Positions 27,140-36,315 of a stretch of DNA of 64,000 nucleotides are shown piece by piece. The DNA is from Dactylosporangium vinaceum (lineage in GTDB: Bacteria > Actinomycetota > Actinomycetes > Mycobacteriales > Micromonosporaceae). The notes beneath the pieces are model-generated. The model saw only the letters and a list, made by a program, of their open reading frames with translations. It was not told the origin of the DNA and made no database searches. A program made the position numbers and the translations under genes. Location of the stretch: NCBI RefSeq assembly GCF_019904175.1, contig NZ_CP061913.1, forward strand, positions 1,674,001 to 1,738,000, written 5' to 3'. Positions within the stretch are counted from its first letter, which is position 1. Each line of letters opens with the position of its first letter.

Positions 27140-27260
27140 GCACACCCCGACAACGGACATCCCCCGCAACGAACAACGCCCCGCACGGACAGCGCCCGCA
27201 ACACGGACAACGCCCCCGCAACGACAGCGCCCCGAAACGGACAACGCCCCGCAACGACAG
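27140..27260. repeat. Short ACGGACAACGCCCCGCAA repeats
   Basis: Imperfect copies of ACGGACAACGCCCC and GCAACGACAGCGCCCC alternate about every 15-17 bases between the sugar transferase stop and its terminator. They appear non-coding. Confidence 0.55.
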
Positions 27261-27295
27261 CGCCCCGGTGAGGTTTTCACCGGGGCGTTCTTATT
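27261..27295. terminator. Bidirectional terminator
   Basis: CGCCCCGGTGA (27261-27271) pairs perfectly with TCACCGGGGCG (27277-27287) across a 5-base loop and is followed by TTCTTATT. It separates the convergent sugar transferase and LLM oxidoreductase genes. Confidence 0.85.
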
Positions 27296-27307
27296 GCGCG
27301 AAAACGG

Positions 27308-28246
27308 TCACAGCAATTTGTTCACGATGGGCGCGACCGCGAGCGGGTTGCCGCCCAGGTGGATTTCGGAAATGCCGGTTTCGTCGCGCAGCTCCAGCAG
27401 GACGTCGGCGCAGCGGGTGACGTCGCCGTCCAGGGCCAGCGGGGACCTGTCGTAGACGCCCTCGGGCAGCCAGCTCAGCAGGCCCGAGGACCAGTGGTGC
27501 TCGGCGATCCGGACGTCGAGCATGCTGACCTGCAGCCGCAGCTCGTCGGGGTCGCGGCCGGCGGCTGCGGCGGCCGTGCGGACCAGCTCGACCTTCTCGC
27601 GCAGGCCCTCGCTGCTGAGCTCGTGCTCGATCCGCTCGATGGACAGGTCCTTGCTGAGCCGCGGGTTGATGTTCACGACGTCGGCCTCGCGGGCAGCCAG
27701 CTCCAGCATCCGCCGGCCGCCGCCGCCGATCATGATCGGCGGGTGCGGGCCCTGGACCGGCCGGGGTGCCCCGGTCAGGCCGCTGATGCGGAAGTGCTCG
27801 CCGGCGAAGTCGAACCGCTCGCCCGCGAAGAGGCCCTTGAGCACCGCGATGGACTCGGCCAGCCGGGCGATGCGCACCGGGGCGGGGTCGAACGGGACGC
27901 CGGAGACCTGGTAGTCGGTGAGCCGGTAGCCGGCCCCCAGCCCCAGCGTCACCCGGCCTCCGGAGAGCACGTCGAGGTTGCTTATCGAACGGTGCAGGTG
28001 GACCGGGTGGTAGAAGTCGTTGCACAGCACGCCGGTGCCGACCCGCAGGGTGGTCGTGGCCTCCGCGGCGCTCGCCATCGTCAGGAGCGGGTCCATCGAC
28101 CAGCCGTCGCCCAGGTGGTCGGAGACGGCGACGGCGTGAAAGCCGAGGTCCTCGATCTGCCGGAGCCGGTCCCTCCAGCCGGCCAGTGGTGGCCGCAGCA
28201 CGGGCATCCCGGTAATGAAATGAAACGGGCGTGTTTGCGCGGTCAC
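27308..28246 (-). CDS. LLM-class F420-dependent oxidoreductase
   Basis: A 312-residue luciferase-like monooxygenase-fold protein. It has FHAVAVSDHLGDGWSMDPLL, RVGTGVLCNDFYHPVHLHRS, the LSGGRVTLGLGAGYRLTDY segment and PIMIGGGGRRMLELAAREAD, features of the F420-dependent subgroup (TIGR03621-like). The substrate is unknown. The GTG at 28246 is preferred as start; the frame opens four codons earlier with TTG. It shows no obvious link to polysaccharide synthesis. Confidence 0.82.
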   Translation of the reverse strand: MTAQTRPFHFITGMPVLRPPLAGWRDRLRQIEDLGFHAVAVSDHLGDGWSMDPLLTMASAAEATTTLRVGTGVLCNDFYHPVHLHRSISNLDVLSGGRVTLGLGAGYRLTDYQVSGVPFDPAPVRIARLAESIAVLKGLFAGERFDFAGEHFRISGLTGAPRPVQGPHPPIMIGGGGRRMLELAAREADVVNINPRLSKDLSIERIEHELSSEGLREKVELVRTAAAAAGRDPDELRLQVSMLDVRIAEHHWSSGLLSWLPEGVYDRSPLALDGDVTRCADVLLELRDETGISEIHLGGNPLAVAPIVNKLL

Positions 28247-28258
28247 ATGACCCCCCAA

Positions 28259-28696
28259 AAATGGTCGTGGCCGTCGGACGTCCGGTGCCGAACTTAACTG
28301 ATACCCTCGGACCCGAAAAGAGGCGTCATAAATCTGTCATATTCCTCGGCGGCGCTCTATGGTTGCGTAGAGTACGCGCGTCCGGGGAGTCGGATAAGAG
28401 GCGGAGTGTGCAATGGCGGGCATGGGCGGCGGATCGGCAAGAGCGGCAACGATGCCGTTCGGGCGGCGCTGAAATGCCGGATTCCGCATTGTCCGTCAGT
28501 TTTGGTGGCACGGGCTTGCGGCAAACGACCGCAACTGTTCACCGCGAGGTGAGCGAGTGGTCGCGGGCCGTGGTCCCAGGGCGGGGTGACATGGCCGGGA
28601 AGCGGCCGTGAGCAGGGCGATCGCGAAAGTTACAAGGTCTGTTCAGTAGGGGTAGTGCCGCGGCGCGCCGCGAGCAGCTGACGGAGGCAGTCTGAC
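28259..28696. other. Intergenic region between LLM oxidoreductase and Cys-rich duplicated protein
   Basis: About 440 bases between divergent genes. It is somewhat AT-richer around 28300-28380 (GTCATAAATCTGTCATATTCC contains a direct repeat of GTCAT) and probably holds promoters. No gene or RNA was recognised. Confidence 0.35.
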
Positions 28697-29812
28697 GTGC
28701 AAACGCAATCCACCAAACAGGGCGAATTGCTTGACCTGAAGACCGGCGACCTGGTTGAAGTGCGCAGCGAGGAGGAGATTCTCGCCACACTCGACGAGCA
28801 GGGTGAATTGGATGCGCTGCCATTCATGCCGGAAATGCTGCAGTACTGCGGCAAACGTTTCCGAGTGTACAAATCGGCACACAAGACGTGTGACACCATG
28901 CAGCGCTCGGGCATGCGGAAAATGGAGCACGCGGTCCATCTCGTGGGCCTGCGCTGCGACGGTGGCGGCCACGGCGGATGCCAGGCCGGCTGCCTGCTGT
29001 TCTGGAAGACGGCCTGGCTGAGCAAGGTCGACCCGGCCGACGCGGGGCAGGCGACACAGGCCACGACGGGAACGATGCAGTCGGCCCGCGGCGGCTCCGC
29101 TGATGATCCCGCCCCGGTCGTCGCCGCCCCGGCCGCGTCCCGGCTGCTGCCGCTGGTCGTGCGCAACGCCCAGGGCCCGGCCTTCGAGGACGGCACCGAG
29201 CGGTTCCGCTGCCAGGCCACCGAGCTGCTGCGCGCGGCGCCCGAGGTGCTGCCGCTGCTGGAGTTCGGTCAGTTCAGCAAGGACGTGCGGACCGGCAACT
29301 TCGGCGTCGGCTGGACCGCGCGGGCGATCGGCGTGGGCGTGTACAACCGCATCCAGCGCGCCTCCAACAAGACCCTGCCCCGCTGGGCCCGCATCCGGGG
29401 CGGCAAGGACTGGGGCTACCTGCGCGGCCGGGCCCAGGGCAAGACGCCGACCGGCCGCACCGGCATCGAGGTCGGCGACCTGGTGCGGGTCAAGTCCCGT
29501 AAGGAGATCGAGCCGACGCTGAACGAGAACCTGCTCAACCGGGGCATGGGCTTCGACGCGGAGATGGCCCGGTTCTGCGGCAAGACGGCCCGGGTGCTGC
29601 GCAAGGTCGACCAGATCATCGACGAGTACACCGGCAAGATGATCTACATGAAGAGCCCGTGCCTGGTGCTCGAGAACGTGGTCTGCGAGGGCGCGTTCAA
29701 CGCGAACTGCCCGCGGGCGATCACGCCGTACTGGCGCGAGATCTGGCTGGAGAAGCTCGAGGACGGCGCCGAGGGCCGGCCCCAGACCCCGGCCCAGAGC
29801 GCGGCGAACTGA
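28697..29812 (+). CDS. Unknown protein with two copies of a Cys-containing domain
   Basis: A 371-residue soluble protein of unknown function. A domain starting GDLVEVRSEEEI is at about residues 17-108 and recurs as GDLVRVKSRKEI at about 260-353. Each copy contains a (Y/F)CGK motif (C51, C294), a later Cys cluster (C65, C87, C95, C99; C322, C330, C338) and a WK/WR-x-WL ending. The 150-residue middle part has LLPLVVRNAQGPAFEDGTERF and ends in a basic segment. It lies alone between a promoter region and a strong terminator inside the polysaccharide locus. Metal or redox binding by the Cys residues is possible but unproven. Confidence 0.7.
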   Translation: MQTQSTKQGELLDLKTGDLVEVRSEEEILATLDEQGELDALPFMPEMLQYCGKRFRVYKSAHKTCDTMQRSGMRKMEHAVHLVGLRCDGGGHGGCQAGCLLFWKTAWLSKVDPADAGQATQATTGTMQSARGGSADDPAPVVAAPAASRLLPLVVRNAQGPAFEDGTERFRCQATELLRAAPEVLPLLEFGQFSKDVRTGNFGVGWTARAIGVGVYNRIQRASNKTLPRWARIRGGKDWGYLRGRAQGKTPTGRTGIEVGDLVRVKSRKEIEPTLNENLLNRGMGFDAEMARFCGKTARVLRKVDQIIDEYTGKMIYMKSPCLVLENVVCEGAFNANCPRAITPYWREIWLEKLEDGAEGRPQTPAQSAAN

Positions 29813-29830
29813 CCTTACGCAGCGTGACGA

Positions 29831-29864
29831 AAAAGGCCGCCGCACCTGGGTGCGGCGGCCTTTT
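29831..29864 (+). terminator. Strong intrinsic terminator
   Basis: AAAAGGCCGCCGCACC (29831-29846) pairs perfectly with GGTGCGGCGGCCTTTT (29849-29864), a near-complete 16-bp hairpin with A and T flanks, directly after the preceding gene. It can work on both strands and may also end the minus-strand flippase transcript. Confidence 0.9.
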
Positions 29865-29949
29865 CAACGCGCGAATTCATCTGGTCGTCATATGCGGCCC
29901 GGCCCGCACAACGCTTTGATGACAAGGGCTCTATCCGGTGGGTACCGCC

Positions 29950-31596
29950 TCAGGACCGCCCGAACCGCCCGGCCAGGCTGTTACCCATAGACAGCAGCTC
30001 CCGCAGCTGGGTGCGGTGGGCCACGCGCAGCACGGCGAGGGCGGCGGCCACGGCGGCGATGAGGCCGGCGATCAGCACGATCAGGTCGTGCCCGTCGATC
30101 GCCACCGCGATCGCGAGGTAGACGACGACCATCCAGAAGCCCACGTGCAGCCCGGGCCCGAGGGTCGCGATCTGGCTGCGGACCGTCATCCCCACCAGCC
30201 GGCGGCGGACCACCCACTCGACCGGGACCAGCGCGACGGTGGCGATCGTGTAGCCGATGGCCACGCCGATCGCGCCGAACGGCAGGCCGGCCACGATGCC
30301 GACCGTCGACACGATCGTCGTGAGCCAGGCCAGCTTGAGGTTGAGCCCCGCCTCGCCGAGACCCAGGACCAGCGGCGCGTGCGACGGCGTGTAGATCGCC
30401 TGGAACGCCCCGGCCGTCGCCAGGACCTGCACGATGGGCACCGCCGGCAGCCAGTCGTGCCCGAACAGCAGCAGGACGATCTGGGGTGCGGCCGCGGCGA
30501 CCAGGGCCATCGCCGGAAGTACCAGTGCCGCCAATGCCCGTGTTGCTTTTGCCGTTTCCGACGCGAGCGCCGTCAGGTTGCCGGCCAGGCGGGAGAACGC
30601 CGGGAAGAGCACGGTGCCGATCATCGTGCTGGCCAGCTGGACCGGCAGGAGCAGCAGGCGGTAGGCCAGCCCGTAGAACGCGAGTTGCTCGGGGCCCTGG
30701 AACCGGCCGACGAGCACGTTGTCGATGTTGCGCGACACCGAGTTGATGAGCAGGCCCGCGGCGAACGCCCGCCACGAGAAGCCGGCGATCTCCTTGAGCC
30801 GGTGCATCCGCAGGTTTGGCCAGCGGCCCGCGCCGGCCAGCAGCATCACGACGGCCAGCACGATGTCGGTGGAGAGGATCTGCGCGACGAGGGCCCAGTA
30901 GCCGCCTCCGAGCGCCGCGTAGGTGACGCCGACCGCGCCGCCGAGGGCCGCGCTGGTGATGTCGGCGATGCCGATCTTGCGGAACTCCATGCCGCGCAGG
31001 AGCATCGCGCGCGGGGTGATGGCCAGGGAGCGGATGAACAGCGTCGGAGCCAGCGCCATGAGCACGCCGGTCAGCGCCGGGGTCTCCATGAACAGGGCCC
31101 ACGCGGGGGCGATCGCGACGGTGATGACCGCCAGCAGCGCGCCGATGCCGAGGTTGACGGTGACGACCGCGCCCGGCATGTCCTTCTCGACGATCGGGCG
31201 CTGGATCAGGGCGCTGGAGAAGCCCTGGTCGAGCAGGAGGCCGACGACGCCGATGTACACGGTCGCCTGGGCCACGATGCCGAACGAGTCGGGCCCGACG
31301 ATGCGGGCCAGGACGATCGTGAACAGCACCGTGAAGACCTGGCGGCCGGCCATCGAGATGCCGCTCCAGCGCATCCCGGAGGAGAGGCCGCCGCCCTGGG
31401 GGGCGCTGCCGGTGACCGTCGCGGGGTCGATCTCGACGGTGGGCGAGTCGTCGGCCGGTCGGCGCTGCTCGACCGTCGGCGAACCGTCGACGTCCGCGCC
31501 GCCGATGACCGAGGACTCCGCGCCGGTCTGATACCGCCGGTGCTCCACGGTCGGGGAATCCTCGATTGACACTGGTCTCCCTGCCGCTGGCGCCAT
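29950..31596 (-). CDS. Wzx-type polysaccharide flippase (MOP superfamily)
   Basis: A roughly 548-residue membrane protein of the lipopolysaccharide/O-unit exporter family that moves lipid-linked repeat units across the membrane. Twelve or more helices follow the family signature GLSSGMRWSGISMAGRQVFT and VLARIVGPDSFGIVAQATV. The cytoplasmic N-terminal tail (about 70 residues) is unusual: it carries the motif SPTVE three times (about residues 14-18, 39-43 and 51-55). The ATG at 31596 is used; a GTG at 31572 would keep all repeats. It is divergent from the glycosyltransferase at 31828. Confidence 0.88.
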   Translation of the reverse strand: MAPAAGRPVSIEDSPTVEHRRYQTGAESSVIGGADVDGSPTVEQRRPADDSPTVEIDPATVTGSAPQGGGLSSGMRWSGISMAGRQVFTVLFTIVLARIVGPDSFGIVAQATVYIGVVGLLLDQGFSSALIQRPIVEKDMPGAVVTVNLGIGALLAVITVAIAPAWALFMETPALTGVLMALAPTLFIRSLAITPRAMLLRGMEFRKIGIADITSAALGGAVGVTYAALGGGYWALVAQILSTDIVLAVVMLLAGAGRWPNLRMHRLKEIAGFSWRAFAAGLLINSVSRNIDNVLVGRFQGPEQLAFYGLAYRLLLLPVQLASTMIGTVLFPAFSRLAGNLTALASETAKATRALAALVLPAMALVAAAAPQIVLLLFGHDWLPAVPIVQVLATAGAFQAIYTPSHAPLVLGLGEAGLNLKLAWLTTIVSTVGIVAGLPFGAIGVAIGYTIATVALVPVEWVVRRRLVGMTVRSQIATLGPGLHVGFWMVVVYLAIAVAIDGHDLIVLIAGLIAAVAAALAVLRVAHRTQLRELLSMGNSLAGRFGRS

Positions 31597-31827
31597 CGGG
31601 TATACCGAATATTCGGACGAATGAGTCCGGCGGCGGCTCGCGCGCGCGTTACGGAAATGATCACCGAAGGCCGACGCGCAGGCAGAGTAACAAACGCGCC
31701 AACGCTGTGTACAGGTCACTCCAGGAAGTCGGACAGTGACGGTTCTTCCACGTATTTCGGCGGGTTCGAACAATGATCCGCTGTGGTAGCGTGCAGCCCG
31801 TCCGCGGGGCCGAGGCAGGAGAGACCG

Positions 31828-32982
31828 TTGACCCACAAGGCTGATGTCGTCTTCACATTTTCGTACGAAATGTTCGAGGACTCCGTCGCGCGTGAATTCT
31901 GTACGCCGGCCGACCAGACGCTGCTCGCCCTCGCCGCCGACGACCGCATCGGCAATCTGGTGGTTTCCGACCCCTTCCGCTCGTATGTCCTGTCCGCCGC
32001 CCGTGGCCGCACGACGAGCCTCATCGAGCCGTTCGAGGTCGGCGGCCGCACCGCGATGCGCGCCCGTCCGCATCGCCTGCGCCGCCACGATGCGACAGAC
32101 GTGGCGACGGTGGAGAAGGCGTACCAGAAGTTCGGCGAGATCCTCGGCGACGCGCTCGCCCAGACCCGCGGCGAGCCCTCGCCCCGCCCGGACTCGGCGA
32201 CCCTTGTGACGTACCACCCCTTCGCCGCCGCCTGGTGCGACGCCCCGTGGATCAGCAAGATCGTGTACTTCGGCCAGGACGACTGGGCCACCGGCGAGGG
32301 CGTGCGCCGCTGGTGGGACGTGTACAAGGCGGCGTACCAGCGGATGGAGGAGCGCAAGGTCGAGATCTTCGCGGTCTCCCAGGAGCTGTGCAACCGCATC
32401 TCCCCGCGCGCCCAGGTCGTGCCCAACGGCGTCATCGCCGACAAGTGGCGCCCGCTGCGCCCGGCGCCGGCGCGGATCGCGGAGCTCCCCGGCCCGCGCG
32501 TGATCTACACCGGCTCGATCGGCCCGCGCCTCGACAAGGACCTCGTCGAGCTCACCGCGAAGATGGCCGGATCGCTGATCTTCATGGGCCACTTCGGCGA
32601 CGCCGGTGTCATCTCCTGGCTGCGCACCCTGCCGAACGTCCACGTCTTCGACCGGGTCGGCCAGGAGGAGCTGGCGGCGACGACCCAGGCGTGCGACGTG
32701 GGCGTGATCCCGCACCGCGACCAGGCGGGCATTGCGGCCATGTCACCGCTGAAGCTGTACGAGTACCTCAGCGCGGGGCTGCCGGCGGTGGTCATCGACC
32801 TCCCGCCGATGCACGGTGTGGACGACGAGCGCGTGCAGATCTGCTCGCGCGACAAATGGGCGGAGGGCCTGCAGCGGGCGCTCGCAATGGGCCGGGCCGA
32901 CGAGCAGCGCCGCCAGCGCTTCATCGACGAGGTGTCGTGGCAGACCCGCATGGCGCCGGTGGTCGAGGCCTCCGTCAGCTGA
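31828..32982 (+). CDS. Family 4-like glycosyltransferase
   Basis: A 384-residue GT-B fold glycosyltransferase. The C-terminal half has RVIYTGSIGPRLDKDLVELT, IFMGHFGDAG, VFDRVGQEELAATTQACDVGVIP and SPLKLYEYLSAGLPAVVIDLP, the nucleotide-sugar-binding pattern of GT4 enzymes. The TTG at 31828 is chosen because AGGAGAG lies about 6 bases upstream; a GTG at 31783 is also in frame. Acceptor and donor are unknown. Confidence 0.82.
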   Translation: MTHKADVVFTFSYEMFEDSVAREFCTPADQTLLALAADDRIGNLVVSDPFRSYVLSAARGRTTSLIEPFEVGGRTAMRARPHRLRRHDATDVATVEKAYQKFGEILGDALAQTRGEPSPRPDSATLVTYHPFAAAWCDAPWISKIVYFGQDDWATGEGVRRWWDVYKAAYQRMEERKVEIFAVSQELCNRISPRAQVVPNGVIADKWRPLRPAPARIAELPGPRVIYTGSIGPRLDKDLVELTAKMAGSLIFMGHFGDAGVISWLRTLPNVHVFDRVGQEELAATTQACDVGVIPHRDQAGIAAMSPLKLYEYLSAGLPAVVIDLPPMHGVDDERVQICSRDKWAEGLQRALAMGRADEQRRQRFIDEVSWQTRMAPVVEASVS

Positions 32983-33039
32983 GGCGGCCGCACACACTTC
33001 GGCCGGTTGGCCCGGGATCAGCACCGGCCGCGGCCCCCT

Positions 33040-34422
33040 CTACAGGAACCAGCGCGTCGTCGACGTGCGGATGGTGCGGGCCGGGTGGGTCAGGCGCCAG
33101 ACGGTGCCGCACAGGCCGCACATCAGGGCCAGGGTCATGACGTACGTGCCGTAGCTCAGGCTCATCGAGTCGAACGTCGCCGAGACGGCCAGGGCGATCA
33201 GCTGCGTCGAGATCAGCGCGGCGCACAGGTGGCGATCGGCGCGCTCCGTCGAGCGGCGCAAGGCCAGGGCGGCCAGCCAGATCCCCGTGATGTGCAGGAG
33301 CGAGATGGTCGCCGCGCCCACGTAACCCGTGCTGAGCAGGGTGATGAGCCACTGGTTGTCCATGACCTGGTACTGCGGGGGAATCCAGGTGCCGGTGCCG
33401 CGGCCGAACCAGGGGCGCTGGGAGATGTAGTGGAAGGCCATCGGGTAGCGCTCGGTGCGGGCGTTGATCGACGAGTTCTGGTCGGCGTTGTCGAACAGGC
33501 CGAAGATGGTGCGCACCAGGCCGGAGCTCACCGCGCCCAGGCCGGCGATCAGGCCGATCGCCATGACGCCGATGTTGAAGCGGGTGCGCCACTTCCAGAC
33601 CGGGAACAGCGAGACGAAGACGATGCCGACGGCGATGATGCCGGTGCGGGAGAGGGTCACCATGACGCCGGCGGCGATGATGACCGAGAAGACGGCCGAG
33701 GTGCGGCGGCGCTGGGGGGTGCCGGCGAACATCGCGAAGTGGATCGCGAAGGGCAGGACCATGGCCAGGAACGCGGCCAGCTCGATGTAGTGGGTGGTCG
33801 TGCTGGCGACGCGGATGCCGCTGCCGCGGACCTCGAAGCCGACCTCGGGGTTCTTCACCTGCAGGCCGGGGATGTTGAGGTACAGCGTGTAGTCGACCTT
33901 CGTGACGTACTGCAGCAGGCCGATGAGCGCGACGACCGCGGCGCACGCCACGAGGACCTTCAGGACGCCGCGCATGCGAATCCAGTTCGGCACGCCGTCG
34001 GCCGCGGTCAGCAGGACGCCGGAGAAGGCGGCCAGATACAGCATCATGCGGTCGGCACCGTTGGACTCGATTGTCGTCAGCCCGCGCATGAAGCCGATGG
34101 CGTAGGAGATGAGCGCCGAGACCAGGAAGATCATCAGAGCCCAGCGCATCGGCTGGGGGCCGGTCATCGACAGGCTCGGGGTGAAGCGGGCCAGCACCCA
34201 CCACAGGAACAGTCCCAGGGCCAGCACCAGCCCGGGCCGGCCGACGTCGGTCATGCCGGGCACGATCAGGCGGGCCGGGATCACGGTGATGAGGAAGATG
34301 GTGATGCTGAGCATCACCGCCGCGTCGATACGGGTGACGCGGCGGCGCGTGACGTAGGTCTTACCCGAGACGTACGACGGTTCCAGGTCCGCGGAGATGT
34401 ACTCCTCGGTCGCGATCGTCAC
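33040..34422 (-). CDS. O-antigen ligase/polymerase (Wzy-like) membrane protein
   Basis: A 460-residue protein with about 11-12 hydrophobic segments. A large periplasmic loop carries the family motif RTERYPMAFHYISQRPWFGRG followed by TWIPPQYQVMDNQWL, which matches the O-antigen ligase/Wzy family (arginine-rich loop, then PWFGxG). It probably polymerises repeat units outside the membrane. It starts with GTG 15 bases after the Wzz-like gene, so the two form an operon. Confidence 0.85.
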   Translation of the reverse strand: MTIATEEYISADLEPSYVSGKTYVTRRRVTRIDAAVMLSITIFLITVIPARLIVPGMTDVGRPGLVLALGLFLWWVLARFTPSLSMTGPQPMRWALMIFLVSALISYAIGFMRGLTTIESNGADRMMLYLAAFSGVLLTAADGVPNWIRMRGVLKVLVACAAVVALIGLLQYVTKVDYTLYLNIPGLQVKNPEVGFEVRGSGIRVASTTTHYIELAAFLAMVLPFAIHFAMFAGTPQRRRTSAVFSVIIAAGVMVTLSRTGIIAVGIVFVSLFPVWKWRTRFNIGVMAIGLIAGLGAVSSGLVRTIFGLFDNADQNSSINARTERYPMAFHYISQRPWFGRGTGTWIPPQYQVMDNQWLITLLSTGYVGAATISLLHITGIWLAALALRRSTERADRHLCAALISTQLIALAVSATFDSMSLSYGTYVMTLALMCGLCGTVWRLTHPARTIRTSTTRWFL

Positions 34423-34437
34423 CGAGCTGCTCCAGCG

Positions 34438-35406
34438 CTAATGGTTCTTGCCGCGCTTGGCGGAGGCCGGCCGGGGCGGCATCGCGGCAAGCGGGATGAC
34501 CACCGTCGACTCCGCGTCCGGCATGATGATCGCGGTCTCGTCGCCGGAGGGCTTGCGTTCGCCGGGCTTGGTGTCCTTGCCGCCGGCCGTGGCGCCGGTC
34601 GCCGGTCGCTGGTACTCCACCGTCAGCCCGTGTGAGTCGGCCCCCGTCACCACCGGCACCGAGCGGTGGATGGTGCCCGCGTTGACGGCCCCGGCGGCGG
34701 TGCCCGGGCGGCGGTCCATGCCGCGCTGCGCGGTAAGCGGCGCGGTGGCCGCGGTGTCGTCGGCGGCGTCGTCGAGCAGCGGCTCGCCCGGCTTGCGGCG
34801 GCGGCGCAGCCAGGCGTCGACGCCGATCGTCGTGCCGGCGGTCAGCAGCAGCCCGGCCGCGGCGACCGCGACGAGCGCGCGCTTGACCTTCGAGCTCGAC
34901 TTCTTGACGTTGCCACCGGCGTCGAGGCGGGTGCCGGTGATCATGATTGCCTTGTTGCTGACGCCGTTGTCCTTCTGGAGCTTCTCGACGCTGTCGGTGA
35001 ACTTGGTGACGAGCGCGTCGGTCGTCTCCTTGGCCTGGGCCTTGGAGGAGCCGGTGACCTCGAACGTCACGAGCGGCGTGCTCTCGCCCATGGTCACCGT
35101 GTAGGTCTCGGCGTAGCCGTTCTTCTTGAACTCGTCGGCGACTGTCTGGTCCATCACCTGGACGATCGCGGCGTTGCCGAGCGTCTGCAGGCCCAGGCCG
35201 ATCCACTGGTTCTGCTGGTCGGGCGTGATCGCGCCGGGCTCACGGTTGCCCGCGTTGGGCGACACCAGCTGGACGTACGCCGTCGCGACGTAGTCCGGCT
35301 TCACCTGGCTCATGGTGACGGCCGTGATGATGACCGACAGCAACAGCATCGGGAGCGCGATCTGCCACCGCCGGACGAGCAGCTTCGTGATGTCCCAGAA
35401 GTCCAA
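34438..35406 (-). CDS. Wzz-type chain-length determinant/polysaccharide co-polymerase
   Basis: A roughly 322-residue protein with two membrane helices: QIALPMLLLSVIITAVTMSQV near the N-terminus and VKRALVAVAAAGLLLTAGTTIGVDAW near residue 180. They enclose an extracytoplasmic domain, and a long disordered Pro/Gly/Thr-rich cytoplasmic tail follows. No Walker motifs are present, so it is not a fused tyrosine kinase. The TTG at 35406 is selected because GAGAGG lies 6 bases upstream and the family N-terminus LDFWDITKLLVRRW begins there. It is the first gene of the operon with the Wzy-like protein. Confidence 0.78.
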   Translation of the reverse strand: MDFWDITKLLVRRWQIALPMLLLSVIITAVTMSQVKPDYVATAYVQLVSPNAGNREPGAITPDQQNQWIGLGLQTLGNAAIVQVMDQTVADEFKKNGYAETYTVTMGESTPLVTFEVTGSSKAQAKETTDALVTKFTDSVEKLQKDNGVSNKAIMITGTRLDAGGNVKKSSSKVKRALVAVAAAGLLLTAGTTIGVDAWLRRRRKPGEPLLDDAADDTAATAPLTAQRGMDRRPGTAAGAVNAGTIHRSVPVVTGADSHGLTVEYQRPATGATAGGKDTKPGERKPSGDETAIIMPDAESTVVIPLAAMPPRPASAKRGKNH

Positions 35407-35631
35407 CGTCGTCCTCTCGATGACCGCTTGGCCGGCGCCGCCACTGTACTGTCTCGAAGCTTCGCAGCCTATCGGCCGCAGCGCCTGCAGCGAACTCCAG
35501 AAGAGCTGAAGAAAACCTGAAAAAAGTACGCTTGTCCGGTAGTAGACAATACCTCTGCCCATTCAACCGATGACCTCGGCCGTGGTGGCCATAAAAGATC
35601 CCAGGCGTCAACAACGGGAGGACAGGCCGGC

Positions 35632-36315
35632 ATGCCGACCTCGGTCGTCAACATCAACGTGCACGGAATCGGATCGGCCGCTGCGTGCCCACGCCCGCTC
35701 GATCCGGGCGAAGAGCACATCTGGGTCAGCGTCGAGCAGTTCGAACAGGTGCTTGATGCCGCAATGGGCCGTGACGACGTCCGGATCACGTTCGACGACG
35801 GCAACACCTCGGACGTCGAGATCGGGCTGCCGCGGCTGCTCGAGCGCGGCCTGAAGGCGCACTTCTTCATCCTGGCCGGTGAGCTCGGCGCACCCGGCCG
35901 GCTCGACCGCGACGACGTGCGCGAGCTGCTCGGGGCCGGGATGGCTGTCGGCTCGCACGGCTGGGCCCACCGTGACTGGCGGCGCCTCACCGACGCCGAG
36001 GCCGAGCAGGAGATGGTCGACGCGCCGCGGGTCATCGGCGCGCTGACCGGCGAGCCGGTCACGACCGTCGCGATCCCGTTCGGTTCCTACGACCGGATCG
36101 TGCTCAATCGTTTGCGAAAAGCCGGAATGCGCCTGGTGTACTCCAGTGACGGCGGCCAGGCCCATACGGGCCAATGGCTCCAGGCCCGCAACAGCGTCAA
36201 CAAAGACACCGACGCCGAGTGGATTCGCAATACCCTCGCCGGCCGGGCAACGCCGGCTGTCCAGGCCCGCCGTATGGTCGCCCGCCGCGTCAAAAAACTT
36301 CGTGGAGCGCCGTGA
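35632..36315 (+). CDS. Polysaccharide deacetylase (NodB domain, CE4)
   Basis: A 227-residue metal-dependent deacetylase. Motif 1 is ITFDDGNTSD (catalytic Asp-Asp), motif 2 is SHGWAHRDW (HxxxH metal ligands) and motif 3 is IPFGSYDR. No signal peptide is present, so it may act on cytoplasmic or lipid-linked intermediates. The ATG at 35632 follows an AGGACAGG region. Its stop overlaps the next gene's GTG (GTGA), making it the first gene of a four-gene cluster to 39631. Confidence 0.88.
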   Translation: MPTSVVNINVHGIGSAAACPRPLDPGEEHIWVSVEQFEQVLDAAMGRDDVRITFDDGNTSDVEIGLPRLLERGLKAHFFILAGELGAPGRLDRDDVRELLGAGMAVGSHGWAHRDWRRLTDAEAEQEMVDAPRVIGALTGEPVTTVAIPFGSYDRIVLNRLRKAGMRLVYSSDGGQAHTGQWLQARNSVNKDTDAEWIRNTLAGRATPAVQARRMVARRVKKLRGAP

